The notes under the pieces were generated by a model, which saw nothing but the letters and a program-made list of their open reading frames with translations, was not told where the DNA came from and made no database searches. Below, one piece after another: positions 50,858 through 60,841 of a DNA stretch of 64,000 bases; within the stretch, counting starts at the first letter, position 1, and every line of letters begins with the position of its first letter. A program made the position numbers and the translations under genes. This stretch comes from Tsukamurella conjunctivitidis. GTDB taxonomy: Bacteria; Actinomycetota; Actinomycetes; Mycobacteriales; Mycobacteriaceae. The stretch spans positions 1 to 64,000 of the forward strand of contig NZ_VIGX01000005.1 in the NCBI RefSeq assembly GCF_007858475.1, given 5' to 3'.

Positions 50858-51262
50858 GCGGCGGACCCGCCAGAACAGCACGATCGTCACCACGACGAGG
50901 ACGTCGAGGAGCAGGATCACCGCGAGCGCGACGCCCCGCAGCTCCAGGCCGAAGAACAGCGGCGACCAGGACAGGTTCACGAGCAACTGCACCGCGTACA
51001 CCTGGATTGCCCGATTGCGCGGCGACGGATCGGCCCGCCACACCAGCCACGCCGCGACGGCCATGAGCAGGTACAACACGCCCCACGCGGGGCCGAAGAG
51101 CCAGCTCGGCGGTGCCCACGAGGGCTGCGCCAGCTTCGCGTAGTCGGCCGCGGCGTCCGCCGAGGCGAGCCCGCCGAGCAGCGCCACCACGGCGACCGCG
51201 GACAGCGAGACGAGCAGGGCGAGCGGGTGGAGGGACGGGCGTGAATCGGGCGATCCGGTCAT
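50771..51262 (-). CDS. tspO: TspO/MBR-family membrane protein
   Basis: The 163-residue protein has five hydrophobic segments and TspO hallmarks: WAPPSWLFGPAWGVLYLLMAVAAWLVW near residue 48, the QLLVNLSWSPLFFGL helix near residue 92 and LLLPYLGWILFATALNYAVWSLN at the end. TspO proteins bind tetrapyrroles and other hydrophobic ligands and act in stress responses. The ATG start is clear. Its 3' end overlaps mmpL by 87 bases in a tail-to-tail arrangement, so both transcripts could form antisense RNA. Confidence 0.92.
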   Translation of the reverse strand: MTGSPDSRPSLHPLALLVSLSAVAVVALLGGLASADAAADYAKLAQPSWAPPSWLFGPAWGVLYLLMAVAAWLVWRADPSPRNRAIQVYAVQLLVNLSWSPLFFGLELRGVALAVILLLDVLVVVTIVLFWRVRRSAAVLLLPYLGWILFATALNYAVWSLNS

Positions 51263-51305
51263 GCGAGGAGCTTAGGGGCACGACCTCCCCGCCGCCGGTC
51301 GAGCG

Positions 51306-52277
51306 TCAGAGCCAGCCGCGGCGCTTGAACGCGGCGTACAGGCCTCCGGCCAGGACGAGCATCATCACCACGCTGATCCAGAATCCCCACTCCTTGCCGA
51401 AGCCCGGGTAGGGCACGTTCTGGCCGAAGTAGCCGGTGATCGCGGTGGGCACTGCGATGATCGCGGCCCAGCTGGTCAGCTTCTTCATCACGGTGTTGAG
51501 CTGGTTGTCCACCAGCGCCAGGTTGGTCGAACGCACCGACTCGACCGCGTCGCGCAGCCCCTCGGTCCAGTCGGCCGCCCGCATCGTGTGGTCGTAGACG
51601 TCCTCGGCGTAGGGGAGCAGCTCGTGCAGGTCGGGCGCCGCGGACACCCGGCGCAGCACCGAACCCACCACGTCGCGCATCGGCAGCACGATGCGGCGCA
51701 GCTCGCCCACCTGCTTGTGCAGCTCGAAGGTGATCTGGGAGACGCGGTCGCTGGAGCGACCGTCGAACAGGATCGACTCCACGTCGTCGAGCCGCTCGTC
51801 GACCGTCGTCACGCGCGCGGTGTACCCGTCGACGACCGCGTCCAGCAGCATCAGCTCCAGGGACTTCGGGCCGTACTGCAGCAGATCCGCGTTGTCGGAG
51901 ATGTTCTCCGCCACGTCGTCGACGGGGAAGCCGCCGCCCAGGCGCACCGTCAGCACGCCGTGCTCGAACAGGAACAGCGAGAGCCGGCTCGTGGCACCGT
52001 CCTCGGCCACCGTGTACGCCGTGACGAACATGATGTCGCCGTAGCGCAGGGACTTCGGGCGTTCGTGGATAGTCAGGGCGTCCTCCACGGCCAGCTTGTC
52101 CAACCCCATCGTCGCCACGAACGGGGCGAACTCCTCCTCGGTCGGGTCGAGCACGTCCACCCAGATCAGGCCGGACGGTGCTGCCAGCGCCCGCGTGGCC
52201 GCGTCCGTCGCGGCGTGGTGGACCACGTCGAAGCAGGTGTCCGTGTCGCCGACGAAGGTCCGGATGGTCACGTCCAT
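51306..52277 (-). CDS. CorA-family divalent cation transporter, GQN variant
   Basis: This 323-residue protein has the CorA layout: a cytoplasmic alpha/beta domain, long helices (RLDDVESILFDG, FELHKQVGELRRIVLPMRDVV) and two C-terminal transmembrane segments (residues about 262-320). The pore-loop signature normally reads GMN; here it is YFGQNVPYPGF, a variant known in some CorA-like proteins. It probably moves Mg2+ or other divalent ions. The ATG at 52277 matches the family start; a longer frame upstream is not supported. It is followed by tspO and preceded by a YjbR-like gene, all leftward. Confidence 0.85.
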   Translation of the reverse strand: MDVTIRTFVGDTDTCFDVVHHAATDAATRALAAPSGLIWVDVLDPTEEEFAPFVATMGLDKLAVEDALTIHERPKSLRYGDIMFVTAYTVAEDGATSRLSLFLFEHGVLTVRLGGGFPVDDVAENISDNADLLQYGPKSLELMLLDAVVDGYTARVTTVDERLDDVESILFDGRSSDRVSQITFELHKQVGELRRIVLPMRDVVGSVLRRVSAAPDLHELLPYAEDVYDHTMRAADWTEGLRDAVESVRSTNLALVDNQLNTVMKKLTSWAAIIAVPTAITGYFGQNVPYPGFGKEWGFWISVVMMLVLAGGLYAAFKRRGWL

Positions 52278-52287
52278 GGCCGCAACC

Positions 52288-53910
<1,623 letters not shown>

Positions 53911-53911
<1 letters not shown>

Positions 53912-54363
53912 TGGCCGTGCTCCTCGTGATCCACCACACGCCGTCTCCGCACTGCCAGGAGATGTTCGAGGCCGTGATCGCGGGGGCCACCGACCCGGAG
54001 ATCGAGGGCGTCGAGGTGGTGCGGCGGGCCGCGCTCACTCTGTCTCCGGCCGACGTGCTTGCGGCCGACGGGTACGTGCTCGGCTCGCCCGCGAACCTCG
54101 GCTACATCTCAGGGGCGCTCAAGCACGCCTTCGACACGATCTACTACCCGTGCCTCGATTCGACCCGGGATCGCCCCTTCGGGCTGTACCTGCATGCGAA
54201 CGAGGGCGGCGAGGGGGCCGTGCGCGCGGTGGATTCGATCACCGCGGGGCTGGGCTGGGTGAAGGCGGCGGAGCACGTCGTGGTGTCCGGTAAGCCGACG
54301 CGTGAGAAGGTCGAGGAGTGCTGGAACCTCGGCGCGACCGTCGCCGCACAGCTCATGGAGTAG
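53911..54363 (+). CDS. Flavodoxin-like NAD(P)H-dependent FMN reductase
   Basis: The 150-residue protein has a flavodoxin fold: AVLLVIHHTPSPHCQEMFEAVIAG with a phosphate-binding loop, AADGYVLGSPANLGYISGALKHAFDTIYYP near residue 50, which contacts FMN, and a C-terminal helix. It matches Rv2771c, which follows dapB and a membrane protein in mycobacteria. The substrate is unknown. Start and stop overlaps suggest coupling to the upstream gene. Confidence 0.82.
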
Positions 54364-54397
54364 TGAGCACAGGGCATTCCAGGGTGCCGTCCCCCCG

Positions 54398-54751
54398 TCA
54401 GGCCGTCCTCGGGTCGGCGGCGGTCGATTCGACGGTGTCGCCCGGTGTGTAGAACATCTCCACGACGTTGTCGATGTCGAGGTGGCGGTGCCAGTGACCG
54501 CGCGGCACGATCGCGAACTGCCCGGGGCCCAGGCGGAGCCGTTCGCCGCCGGTCGTCGTGAGGATCTCCACGGTCACCTCACCGCTCAGAACCATCAGGA
54601 ATTCGTCGGTGTCGGGGTGTAGTTCCCAGTCGGATGCGTCCAGGTGGTCCCCGAAGTACATGTGCAGGGCGCCGTCGTTGAACGTCGCGATCTCGTGGAA
54701 GTCGAACGGGCCGAGTCCTTCCGCGATGGCAAGGGGATCGTGCTTAGACAT
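54398..54751 (-). CDS. Cupin-domain protein
   Basis: This 117-residue small protein is a single conserved barrel. The cupin motif 1 region has LHPDTDEFLMVLSGEVTVEI near residue 43 (the usual first His-x-His pair is partly replaced: HPDTDE), and motif 2 has GQFAIVPRGHWHRHLDI near residue 77. The remaining ligands support a possible metal site. Its start overlaps the alpha/beta hydrolase stop by eight bases, so it is the last gene of the AraC-hydrolase-cupin group. Function unknown. Confidence 0.75.
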   Translation of the reverse strand: MSKHDPLAIAEGLGPFDFHEIATFNDGALHMYFGDHLDASDWELHPDTDEFLMVLSGEVTVEILTTTGGERLRLGPGQFAIVPRGHWHRHLDIDNVVEMFYTPGDTVESTAADPRTA

Positions 54752-55751
54752 GGCGTTGGTTCCTTTCGGTCGAGGGATCGCCGGTTCCCGCGAGAAACGG
54801 GCGGACGAGGTCGGTGCAGTGCTCGAGATCGTCGAACCACGGGGCGTGTCCGCCCTCGGTGGCGACGATGTCCGCCCGTGGCATCGCCGACACTGCGGCG
54901 CGGACGAGGTCGTCAGGTGCCAGGAAGGCGTCGTGGCGCCCCCAGACGAACAGGATCGGGGTTTCGATCGTCGCGAGCTCGCCGGGACCGATGACGTTCT
55001 CCGGGCGTACGGACCGCCCTCGGATCAGTCGCCGCAGGAGCGCCCGGTAGGACGCTGCCCGCCCGGGGAGGCGCAGGGGGAGTCGGTGCAGATCGACGAT
55101 GTCCGCCGGGAGCGCGCGGGCGGTGTCACCTCCCACGGCTTCGGCCAGGGCCGCTCGGGCGACCGCTCGCGGTGTCGGACACCGCATCAGGGACTCGGCG
55201 AGGCGGCCCCGCACATCGGAGGCCGTTGCGCAGAACCCGGCCGTCGGCACGACGCCCGCGACGGCGGTTCCGGGCGCACCGAGCAGCGCCACCCGCGCGA
55301 TGCGGTCCGGGGCGTCCGCGGCCGCCCAGAGCGCGAACTGTCCGCCGAGCGAGGCCCCAACCACGTCGGCACGGTCGAGCCGCAGGCGGTCGAGTACACC
55401 TGTGACGATGTCGACCGCCAGCGCGCGAAGAGACGGGCGGTTCCACCGGGAAGGGGGCGCGAGCGAATGGCCCGGGAGGTCAACTAGGACGTGTCGGGCG
55501 CCGGGCATGCGGGCGGCCAACGACGAGAGACCCATCGCCGGACTGCCGATGCCGTTGATCCAGACGATCGGTGGTCCCGAGCTCGCCGTCGTGAGAACGC
55601 GTGCGCACACGTCGGGGGCGTGCACGGTCACGAACAGCTCCTCCAGGTCGAGGCTGTGCGCGGCGGCCACCCTTCTTTCGATCGTGCGGATTCGTCGTTC
55701 CAGACGGCCGCCGGGACCGCTTCGCCGGCGGGGTGATCCGTTGTCGTCCAT
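54744..55751 (-). CDS. Alpha/beta hydrolase
   Basis: This 335-residue enzyme has a Ser-His-Asp triad: nucleophile GASLGG near residue 145, Asp in WGRHDAFL near residue 275 and His in EGGHAPWFDD near residue 303. The oxyanion region is VWINGIGSPAMGL near residue 62, and LVDLPGHSLAPP follows. The first 45 residues are a charged extension. The ATG at 55751 is the first sensible start; longer readings enter the upstream intergenic DNA and AraC gene. It sits between AraC and cupin genes in one direction. Substrate unknown. Confidence 0.82.
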   Translation of the reverse strand: MDDNGSPRRRSGPGGRLERRIRTIERRVAAAHSLDLEELFVTVHAPDVCARVLTTASSGPPIVWINGIGSPAMGLSSLAARMPGARHVLVDLPGHSLAPPSRWNRPSLRALAVDIVTGVLDRLRLDRADVVGASLGGQFALWAAADAPDRIARVALLGAPGTAVAGVVPTAGFCATASDVRGRLAESLMRCPTPRAVARAALAEAVGGDTARALPADIVDLHRLPLRLPGRAASYRALLRRLIRGRSVRPENVIGPGELATIETPILFVWGRHDAFLAPDDLVRAAVSAMPRADIVATEGGHAPWFDDLEHCTDLVRPFLAGTGDPSTERNQRHV

Positions 55752-55816
55752 GCGGTCGACTCTCGTCGCGGGCGCGGCCTCCGTCTTGTACGAATCGGCT
55801 CGGTGCGACGCAGCCG

Positions 55817-56596
55817 TCACCGCCCGGACACCATCGCGGGCGTCGTGCCCGTGAAGGCGACCACGTCGCGATGGAGGTGCGGCTGGTCGACGTATCCGCA
55901 CGCGATCGCGGTCTCTGCCACCGGGGCACCGCCGACGAGCCGCTCGAAGGCGTGACGGAATCGCACGATCATCGCAGCGCGTTTCGGGCTCGTGCCGATC
56001 TGTCGGCCGAACCGGGTTCGGAGCCGTCTCGGACTCCAGCCGGTGAGCTCGGTCAGGTCGGCGACCGTTGCGCGCCCCGCGGTGTGGAGAATGTGGTTCC
56101 AACTCGCCACCACCTCGGGATCGGGACCCCGCGGCGCCGCCCGATCCAGCAGGAAGCCGTTCACGAGCGCGAAACGGGAAGCCCAGTCCGGTGCCTCAGC
56201 CAACTGATGTCGGAGCTGGAGCGCGTGCGGCCCCCAGACGACGTCTGTGTCGACCAGGCCGCCCGTCAGTTCGTGGGGCGGGATTCCGAGAACGGGGTAC
56301 GCCAGGAGAGGAGATATCCGGACCTCGACGCAGTCGACGCGATCGCACCGGACGGACTGGACGCCGGGGGCGATTCCCGCGATCAGGCCACCGGTATGGC
56401 CGCCGTCGACCTCGAAACATCCGTCGCCGGCCTGAAGGACGATCGACGCCGAGGGCATCGCGACGATCCGCATCGAGGTAGGCGGACCGCCGGTGTTGCG
56501 GAATCCGCGTGTCGCCAGGCCACCGACCGGATTCCCCGCAGCGGTCGCACACTCCCATTCGCTTCCGAGGTCGTCGTCCGACATGAGGGGGCGCAC
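55817..56596 (-). CDS. AraC-family transcriptional regulator
   Basis: The 259-residue product has an N-terminal cupin-like ligand domain (about 1-150) and a C-terminal double HTH: TVADLTELTGWSPRRLRTRFGRQIGTSPKRAAMIVRFRHAF and VAETAIACGYVDQPHLHRDVVAFTGTTPAMV, the AraC signature. It probably controls the hydrolase and cupin genes downstream. GTG 56596 is taken as a leaderless start (TACGCT seven bases upstream); ATG 56584 is an alternative. Confidence 0.85.
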   Translation of the reverse strand: MRPLMSDDDLGSEWECATAAGNPVGGLATRGFRNTGGPPTSMRIVAMPSASIVLQAGDGCFEVDGGHTGGLIAGIAPGVQSVRCDRVDCVEVRISPLLAYPVLGIPPHELTGGLVDTDVVWGPHALQLRHQLAEAPDWASRFALVNGFLLDRAAPRGPDPEVVASWNHILHTAGRATVADLTELTGWSPRRLRTRFGRQIGTSPKRAAMIVRFRHAFERLVGGAPVAETAIACGYVDQPHLHRDVVAFTGTTPAMVSGR

Positions 56597-56603
56597 ACCG
56601 TCG

Positions 56604-56609
56604 AGCGTA
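56604..56609 (-). promoter_or_regulatory. -10 element for the leaderless AraC gene
   Basis: TACGCT on the minus strand lies seven bases before GTG 56596. Confidence 0.4.
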
Positions 56610-56753
56610 GGAGCGGCCCTGCCGGGGTGGCAACGCCCGCTTGGGATCGCCCTAACCAGGGGCCTCCTCGAAGCGCCCCCGGTGGTGCGACCTCGGGAAC
56701 CAACTTATGTTCGAATCGTGTGAGACGATCGAAAACTTGTCAGTGAGTCCGAG

Positions 56754-56759
56754 TAGCGT
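56754..56759 (+). promoter_or_regulatory. -10 element for the DUF222-HNH gene
   Basis: TAGCGT is six bases before the ATG at 56766, the same leaderless pattern. Confidence 0.45.
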
Positions 56760-56765
56760 CTAGAT

Positions 56766-57989
56766 ATGGACGAAATCATTGCGGTAGAGGAAGACTCGCC
56801 TCCTGAGGGAAGGTCGATGGCCGAGCGGTTGCGTGCGAGTCATGTGCGGCGGTGTCGGCTGGTGTTCGAACAGTACGCACTCGCTGCCGACCTGTTGCGG
56901 GAGCGGGTGTGCGAGCGGATCGCGGCCGGGCTGGCGCAGGACCGGTGGCAGCAGGGTGTGGCCGCGGAGATCGGGCTGGCCCTGCACATGTCGCCGCACA
57001 CCGCCGCTCGGTTCCTGGCGCGGGCGGTGGAGCTGGAACGCAACATGCCCCAGCTACGGGCCCGGCTGCACGCCGGTGATCTGACGCCGGAAGCAATCCC
57101 GACCATCCTCGCCGGCTTGGCTCACCTGGACCCGTCGCAGCGCTGCGCGGCGGATGGCCTGCTGTGCGCCGACCCCGCCACGCTCGCAGGGTTGGGCCCC
57201 AAGCAGATCGCCGCCCGCGTCGAACAAGTCGCCTACCGCCTCGACAAGCAAGCCACGGTCGACCGCAACGCCGCCGCGGAAAAGGACCGCACCGTCACCA
57301 TCCGCCCGCTACCGGAGGGCATGGCGCGGGTGTCACTGCTGCTGCCAGTGGCGCAGGGCGTCGGCGTCTACGCGGCGTTGCGCAAGCACGCCGACACCCT
57401 CATCGGCATCGGCGAGGACATCCGCACGCGCGGGCAGATCATGGCCGACACCGCGTTCGCGCGTATCACCGGCCGTGAGGCCACTGCCGGGCAGCCGGTC
57501 GCGGTGAACCTGACCATCCCTGCGACGGTGCTGCTCGGGGATCAGGCGGAGACCGGGCACCTCGATGGTGGTGGCACGGTGCCGGCGGAGATCGCCCGCA
57601 ATCTGGTCGGCAGGGCCACCGCGGCGGGTCTCGCCTGGGTCAAACGGCTCTACATCGCCCCTGAGACAGGGGCAGTGGTGGCGATGGACTCGCGACAGCG
57701 GTGCTTCCCCGACGGGCTCGCGGAGATGATCCGGGCCCGGGACCGGTACTGCCGCACCCCGTACTGCGACGCACCGATCGCGCACACCGACCACGTCGTC
57801 CCGCACGCCGCGGGAGGTCCCACCGAGTTCGAGAACGGCCAGGGCCTGTGTGCGGCGTGCAACTACGCGAAGGAGGCGCCAGGCTGGAGGAGCGCAACCG
57901 TTGACGACGTGAGCGGGCGGCACACCGTCGAAACCCGAACGCCCACCGGGCATGTGCACCGGACCACAGCGCCGCCCCAGGCGGCGTAG
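56766..57989 (+). CDS. DUF222 domain HNH endonuclease (13E12-like)
   Basis: This 407-residue protein has a DUF222 domain (about residues 20-290; ALHMSPHTAARFLARAVELER near residue 72 and LTPEAIPTILAGLAHL near residue 105) and a C-terminal HNH nuclease (CRTPYCDAPIAHTDHVVPHAAGG near residue 330, then LCAACNYAKEAPGW). All HNH residues appear intact. It resembles REP13E12-family proteins, which occur in many dispersed copies in Mycobacteriales and are associated with phage integration sites. I see no flanking repeats, integrase or att-like duplication here. Confidence 0.88.
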   Translation: MDEIIAVEEDSPPEGRSMAERLRASHVRRCRLVFEQYALAADLLRERVCERIAAGLAQDRWQQGVAAEIGLALHMSPHTAARFLARAVELERNMPQLRARLHAGDLTPEAIPTILAGLAHLDPSQRCAADGLLCADPATLAGLGPKQIAARVEQVAYRLDKQATVDRNAAAEKDRTVTIRPLPEGMARVSLLLPVAQGVGVYAALRKHADTLIGIGEDIRTRGQIMADTAFARITGREATAGQPVAVNLTIPATVLLGDQAETGHLDGGGTVPAEIARNLVGRATAAGLAWVKRLYIAPETGAVVAMDSRQRCFPDGLAEMIRARDRYCRTPYCDAPIAHTDHVVPHAAGGPTEFENGQGLCAACNYAKEAPGWRSATVDDVSGRHTVETRTPTGHVHRTTAPPQAA

Positions 57990-58001
57990 GAGGCGAAGCA
58001 A

Positions 58002-58007
58002 TAGGGT
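58002..58007 (+). promoter_or_regulatory. -10 element for the leaderless DinB-like gene
   Basis: TAGGGT is six bases before the GTG at 58014. Confidence 0.45.
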
Positions 58008-58013
58008 TGCGGG

Positions 58014-58541
58014 GTGGCTGAAACGCGGCTCGATCTCCTGCGCTGGCAGTTCGACCTGACCTGGGCGCTCGGCGAGGTGCATCTCGCCGAACTGACGCCC
58101 GACGACTTCCGCTGGGAGCCGGCGGCGCTGTGCTGGACCCTGCGCCGCACTGATGACGGCGACTGGGTCGCCGACTGGGCCGAGACGGAGCCCGACCCGA
58201 TCCCGGTCCCGACGATGGCATGGCTGAGCTGGCACATCGGCTGGTGGTGGGGCACCACGATGGACCACCTGCTCGGTCGGCCGGTCCGGGAGCGCGAGTC
58301 CGTGCGCTGGCCGGGTCCCGACGGTGCCGTGGCCTGGCTCGCAGCACTGCGCGACGAGTGGCTGACCGTCCTCGACGGTCTCACCGAGGAACGCCTCGAC
58401 GAGGCGTCGTCGTATCCCTGGCCGGAGGACGCGGGGCTGACCGTCGGGCACCAGGTCGCCTGGGTCAATGCCGAGCTGATGAAGAACCTCGCAGAGATCG
58501 GCCAGCAGCGCCTCGCCCGCGCCGCACTGCAGGCCGGTTGA
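58014..58541 (+). CDS. DinB-family (YfiT-like) protein
   Basis: The 175-residue helical protein matches the DinB/YfiT four-helix fold: [31 protein letters not shown] at the start, [23 protein letters not shown] near residue 65 with the first His ligand, and [23 protein letters not shown] near residue 145 with further His/Asn residues. Such proteins are metal-dependent hydrolases or thiol transferases. The GTG start is leaderless. It sits between the DUF222-HNH gene and thyA without obvious coupling. Confidence 0.8.
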   Translation: MAETRLDLLRWQFDLTWALGEVHLAELTPDDFRWEPAALCWTLRRTDDGDWVADWAETEPDPIPVPTMAWLSWHIGWWWGTTMDHLLGRPVRERESVRWPGPDGAVAWLAALRDEWLTVLDGLTEERLDEASSYPWPEDAGLTVGHQVAWVNAELMKNLAEIGQQRLARAALQAG

Positions 58542-58607
58542 CCGGCACCGGAGTTGCGCCGGGTGCCGGTCCTCGCGCCGCGACCGCAGTTCGTCAGAGG
58601 GCGCCTC

Positions 58608-58613
58608 TAGACT
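58608..58613 (+). promoter_or_regulatory. -10 element for leaderless thyA
   Basis: TAGACT is seven bases before the GTG at 58621, with no ribosome-binding site. Confidence 0.5.
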
Positions 58614-58620
58614 GAGGGCT

Positions 58621-59418
58621 GTGATCGCGACGCCCTACGAAGATCTACTCCGCGACGTGCTGGAGAACGGCACGCACCGGCCGGACCGCACCGGCACCGG
58701 GACGCGCAGCGTCTTCGGTCGCCAGCTCCGGTACGACCTGTCCCAGGGATTCCCGCTCATCACCACCAAGCGGGTGCACATGAAGTCCATCGCGTACGAG
58801 CTGCTGTGGTTCCTCCGCGGGGACTCGAACGTGAAGTGGCTCCAGGACAACGGCGTCACGATCTGGGACGAATGGGCGGCACCGGACGGCGAGCTCGGAC
58901 CCGTCTACGGGGTGCAGTGGCGCAGCTGGCCCACCCCGAACGGGGAGCACATCGACCAGATCAGCAAGGCGATCGAGATGCTGCGCACGAACCCGTCGAG
59001 CCGGCGCAACATCGTCTCCGCCTGGAACGTCGCCGAGATCGAGAACATGGCACTGCCGCCGTGCCACGCCTTCTTCCAGTTCTACGCCGCCGACGGCAGG
59101 CTCAGTTGCCAGCTCTACCAGCGCAGCGCCGACCTGTTCCTCGGCGTCCCGTTCAACATCGCCAGCTACGCGCTGCTCACGCACATGGTGGCCGCGCAGG
59201 TCGGGCTCGAGCCGGGCGATTTCGTCTGGACCGGCGGCGACTGCCACATCTACGACAACCACGTCGAGCAGGTCACCGAGCAGCTCTCGCGCGAGCCGTA
59301 CCCGTACCCGCGGCTCGAGCTGACCGAGCGCCCGAGCATCTTCGACTACGAGTACGGCGACATCACGGTGCACGACTACCAGCACCACCCCGCCATCAAG
59401 GCCCCGGTGGCGGTGTAG
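58621..59418 (+). CDS. thyA: Thymidylate synthase
   Basis: ThyA methylates dUMP to dTMP using methylenetetrahydrofolate. The 265-residue enzyme is full length: [42 protein letters not shown], the catalytic-Cys motif [11 protein letters not shown] near residue 145, [20 protein letters not shown] and the end IKAPVAV. GTG 58621 is leaderless (TAGACT seven bases upstream). The dfrA ATG follows the stop immediately, so the two folate-linked genes are one operon. Confidence 0.97.
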   Translation: MIATPYEDLLRDVLENGTHRPDRTGTGTRSVFGRQLRYDLSQGFPLITTKRVHMKSIAYELLWFLRGDSNVKWLQDNGVTIWDEWAAPDGELGPVYGVQWRSWPTPNGEHIDQISKAIEMLRTNPSSRRNIVSAWNVAEIENMALPPCHAFFQFYAADGRLSCQLYQRSADLFLGVPFNIASYALLTHMVAAQVGLEPGDFVWTGGDCHIYDNHVEQVTEQLSREPYPYPRLELTERPSIFDYEYGDITVHDYQHHPAIKAPVAV

Positions 59419-59889
59419 ATGATCGGCCTCATCTGGGCGCAGGCCCGCGGGGGAGTGATCGGCGCCGACGGCGGGATCCCGTGGCACATCCCCGAGGACA
59501 TGAAGTTCTTCCGCGAGACCACCGCCGGCGCGACGGTGCTGATGGGCCGCCGCACCTGGGACTCGTTGCCGCCCCGATTCCGTCCGCTCCCGGGGCGCAC
59601 GAACATCGTCGTCACCCGGGACCGGTCGTGGCGGGCCGACGGCGCCGTCGTGCAGCACGATCTCACCCTGCCGGCGGGCGACCTCTGGGTCATGGGCGGC
59701 GGCGAGATCTACGCCGCGGCACTGCCCCACGCGGACCTGCTCGTGGTGACGGAGGTGGACGCCGACATCGACGGCGATACCCGCGCACCGTCGATCCCCG
59801 AGGGCTTCATCGCCGACGAGGACGCGGCCTGGCGCGAGTCCACGTCGGGCCTGCGCTATCGGCACCTGACCTACCGGCGCAACCGCTAG
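59419..59889 (+). CDS. dfrA: Dihydrofolate reductase
   Basis: DHFR regenerates tetrahydrofolate used by ThyA. The 156-residue enzyme has MIGLIWAQARGGVIGADGGIPWHIPEDMKFFRETT, with the catalytic Asp in the PEDMKFF segment near residue 29, GRRTWDSLP, NIVVTRD and VMGGGEIYAAAL near residue 93. It is of the mycobacterial DfrA type and is contiguous with thyA. Confidence 0.95.
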   Translation: MIGLIWAQARGGVIGADGGIPWHIPEDMKFFRETTAGATVLMGRRTWDSLPPRFRPLPGRTNIVVTRDRSWRADGAVVQHDLTLPAGDLWVMGGGEIYAAALPHADLLVVTEVDADIDGDTRAPSIPEGFIADEDAAWRESTSGLRYRHLTYRRNR

Positions 59890-59896
59890 CCAATAG

Positions 59897-60838
<942 letters not shown>

Positions 60839-60841
60839 ACA

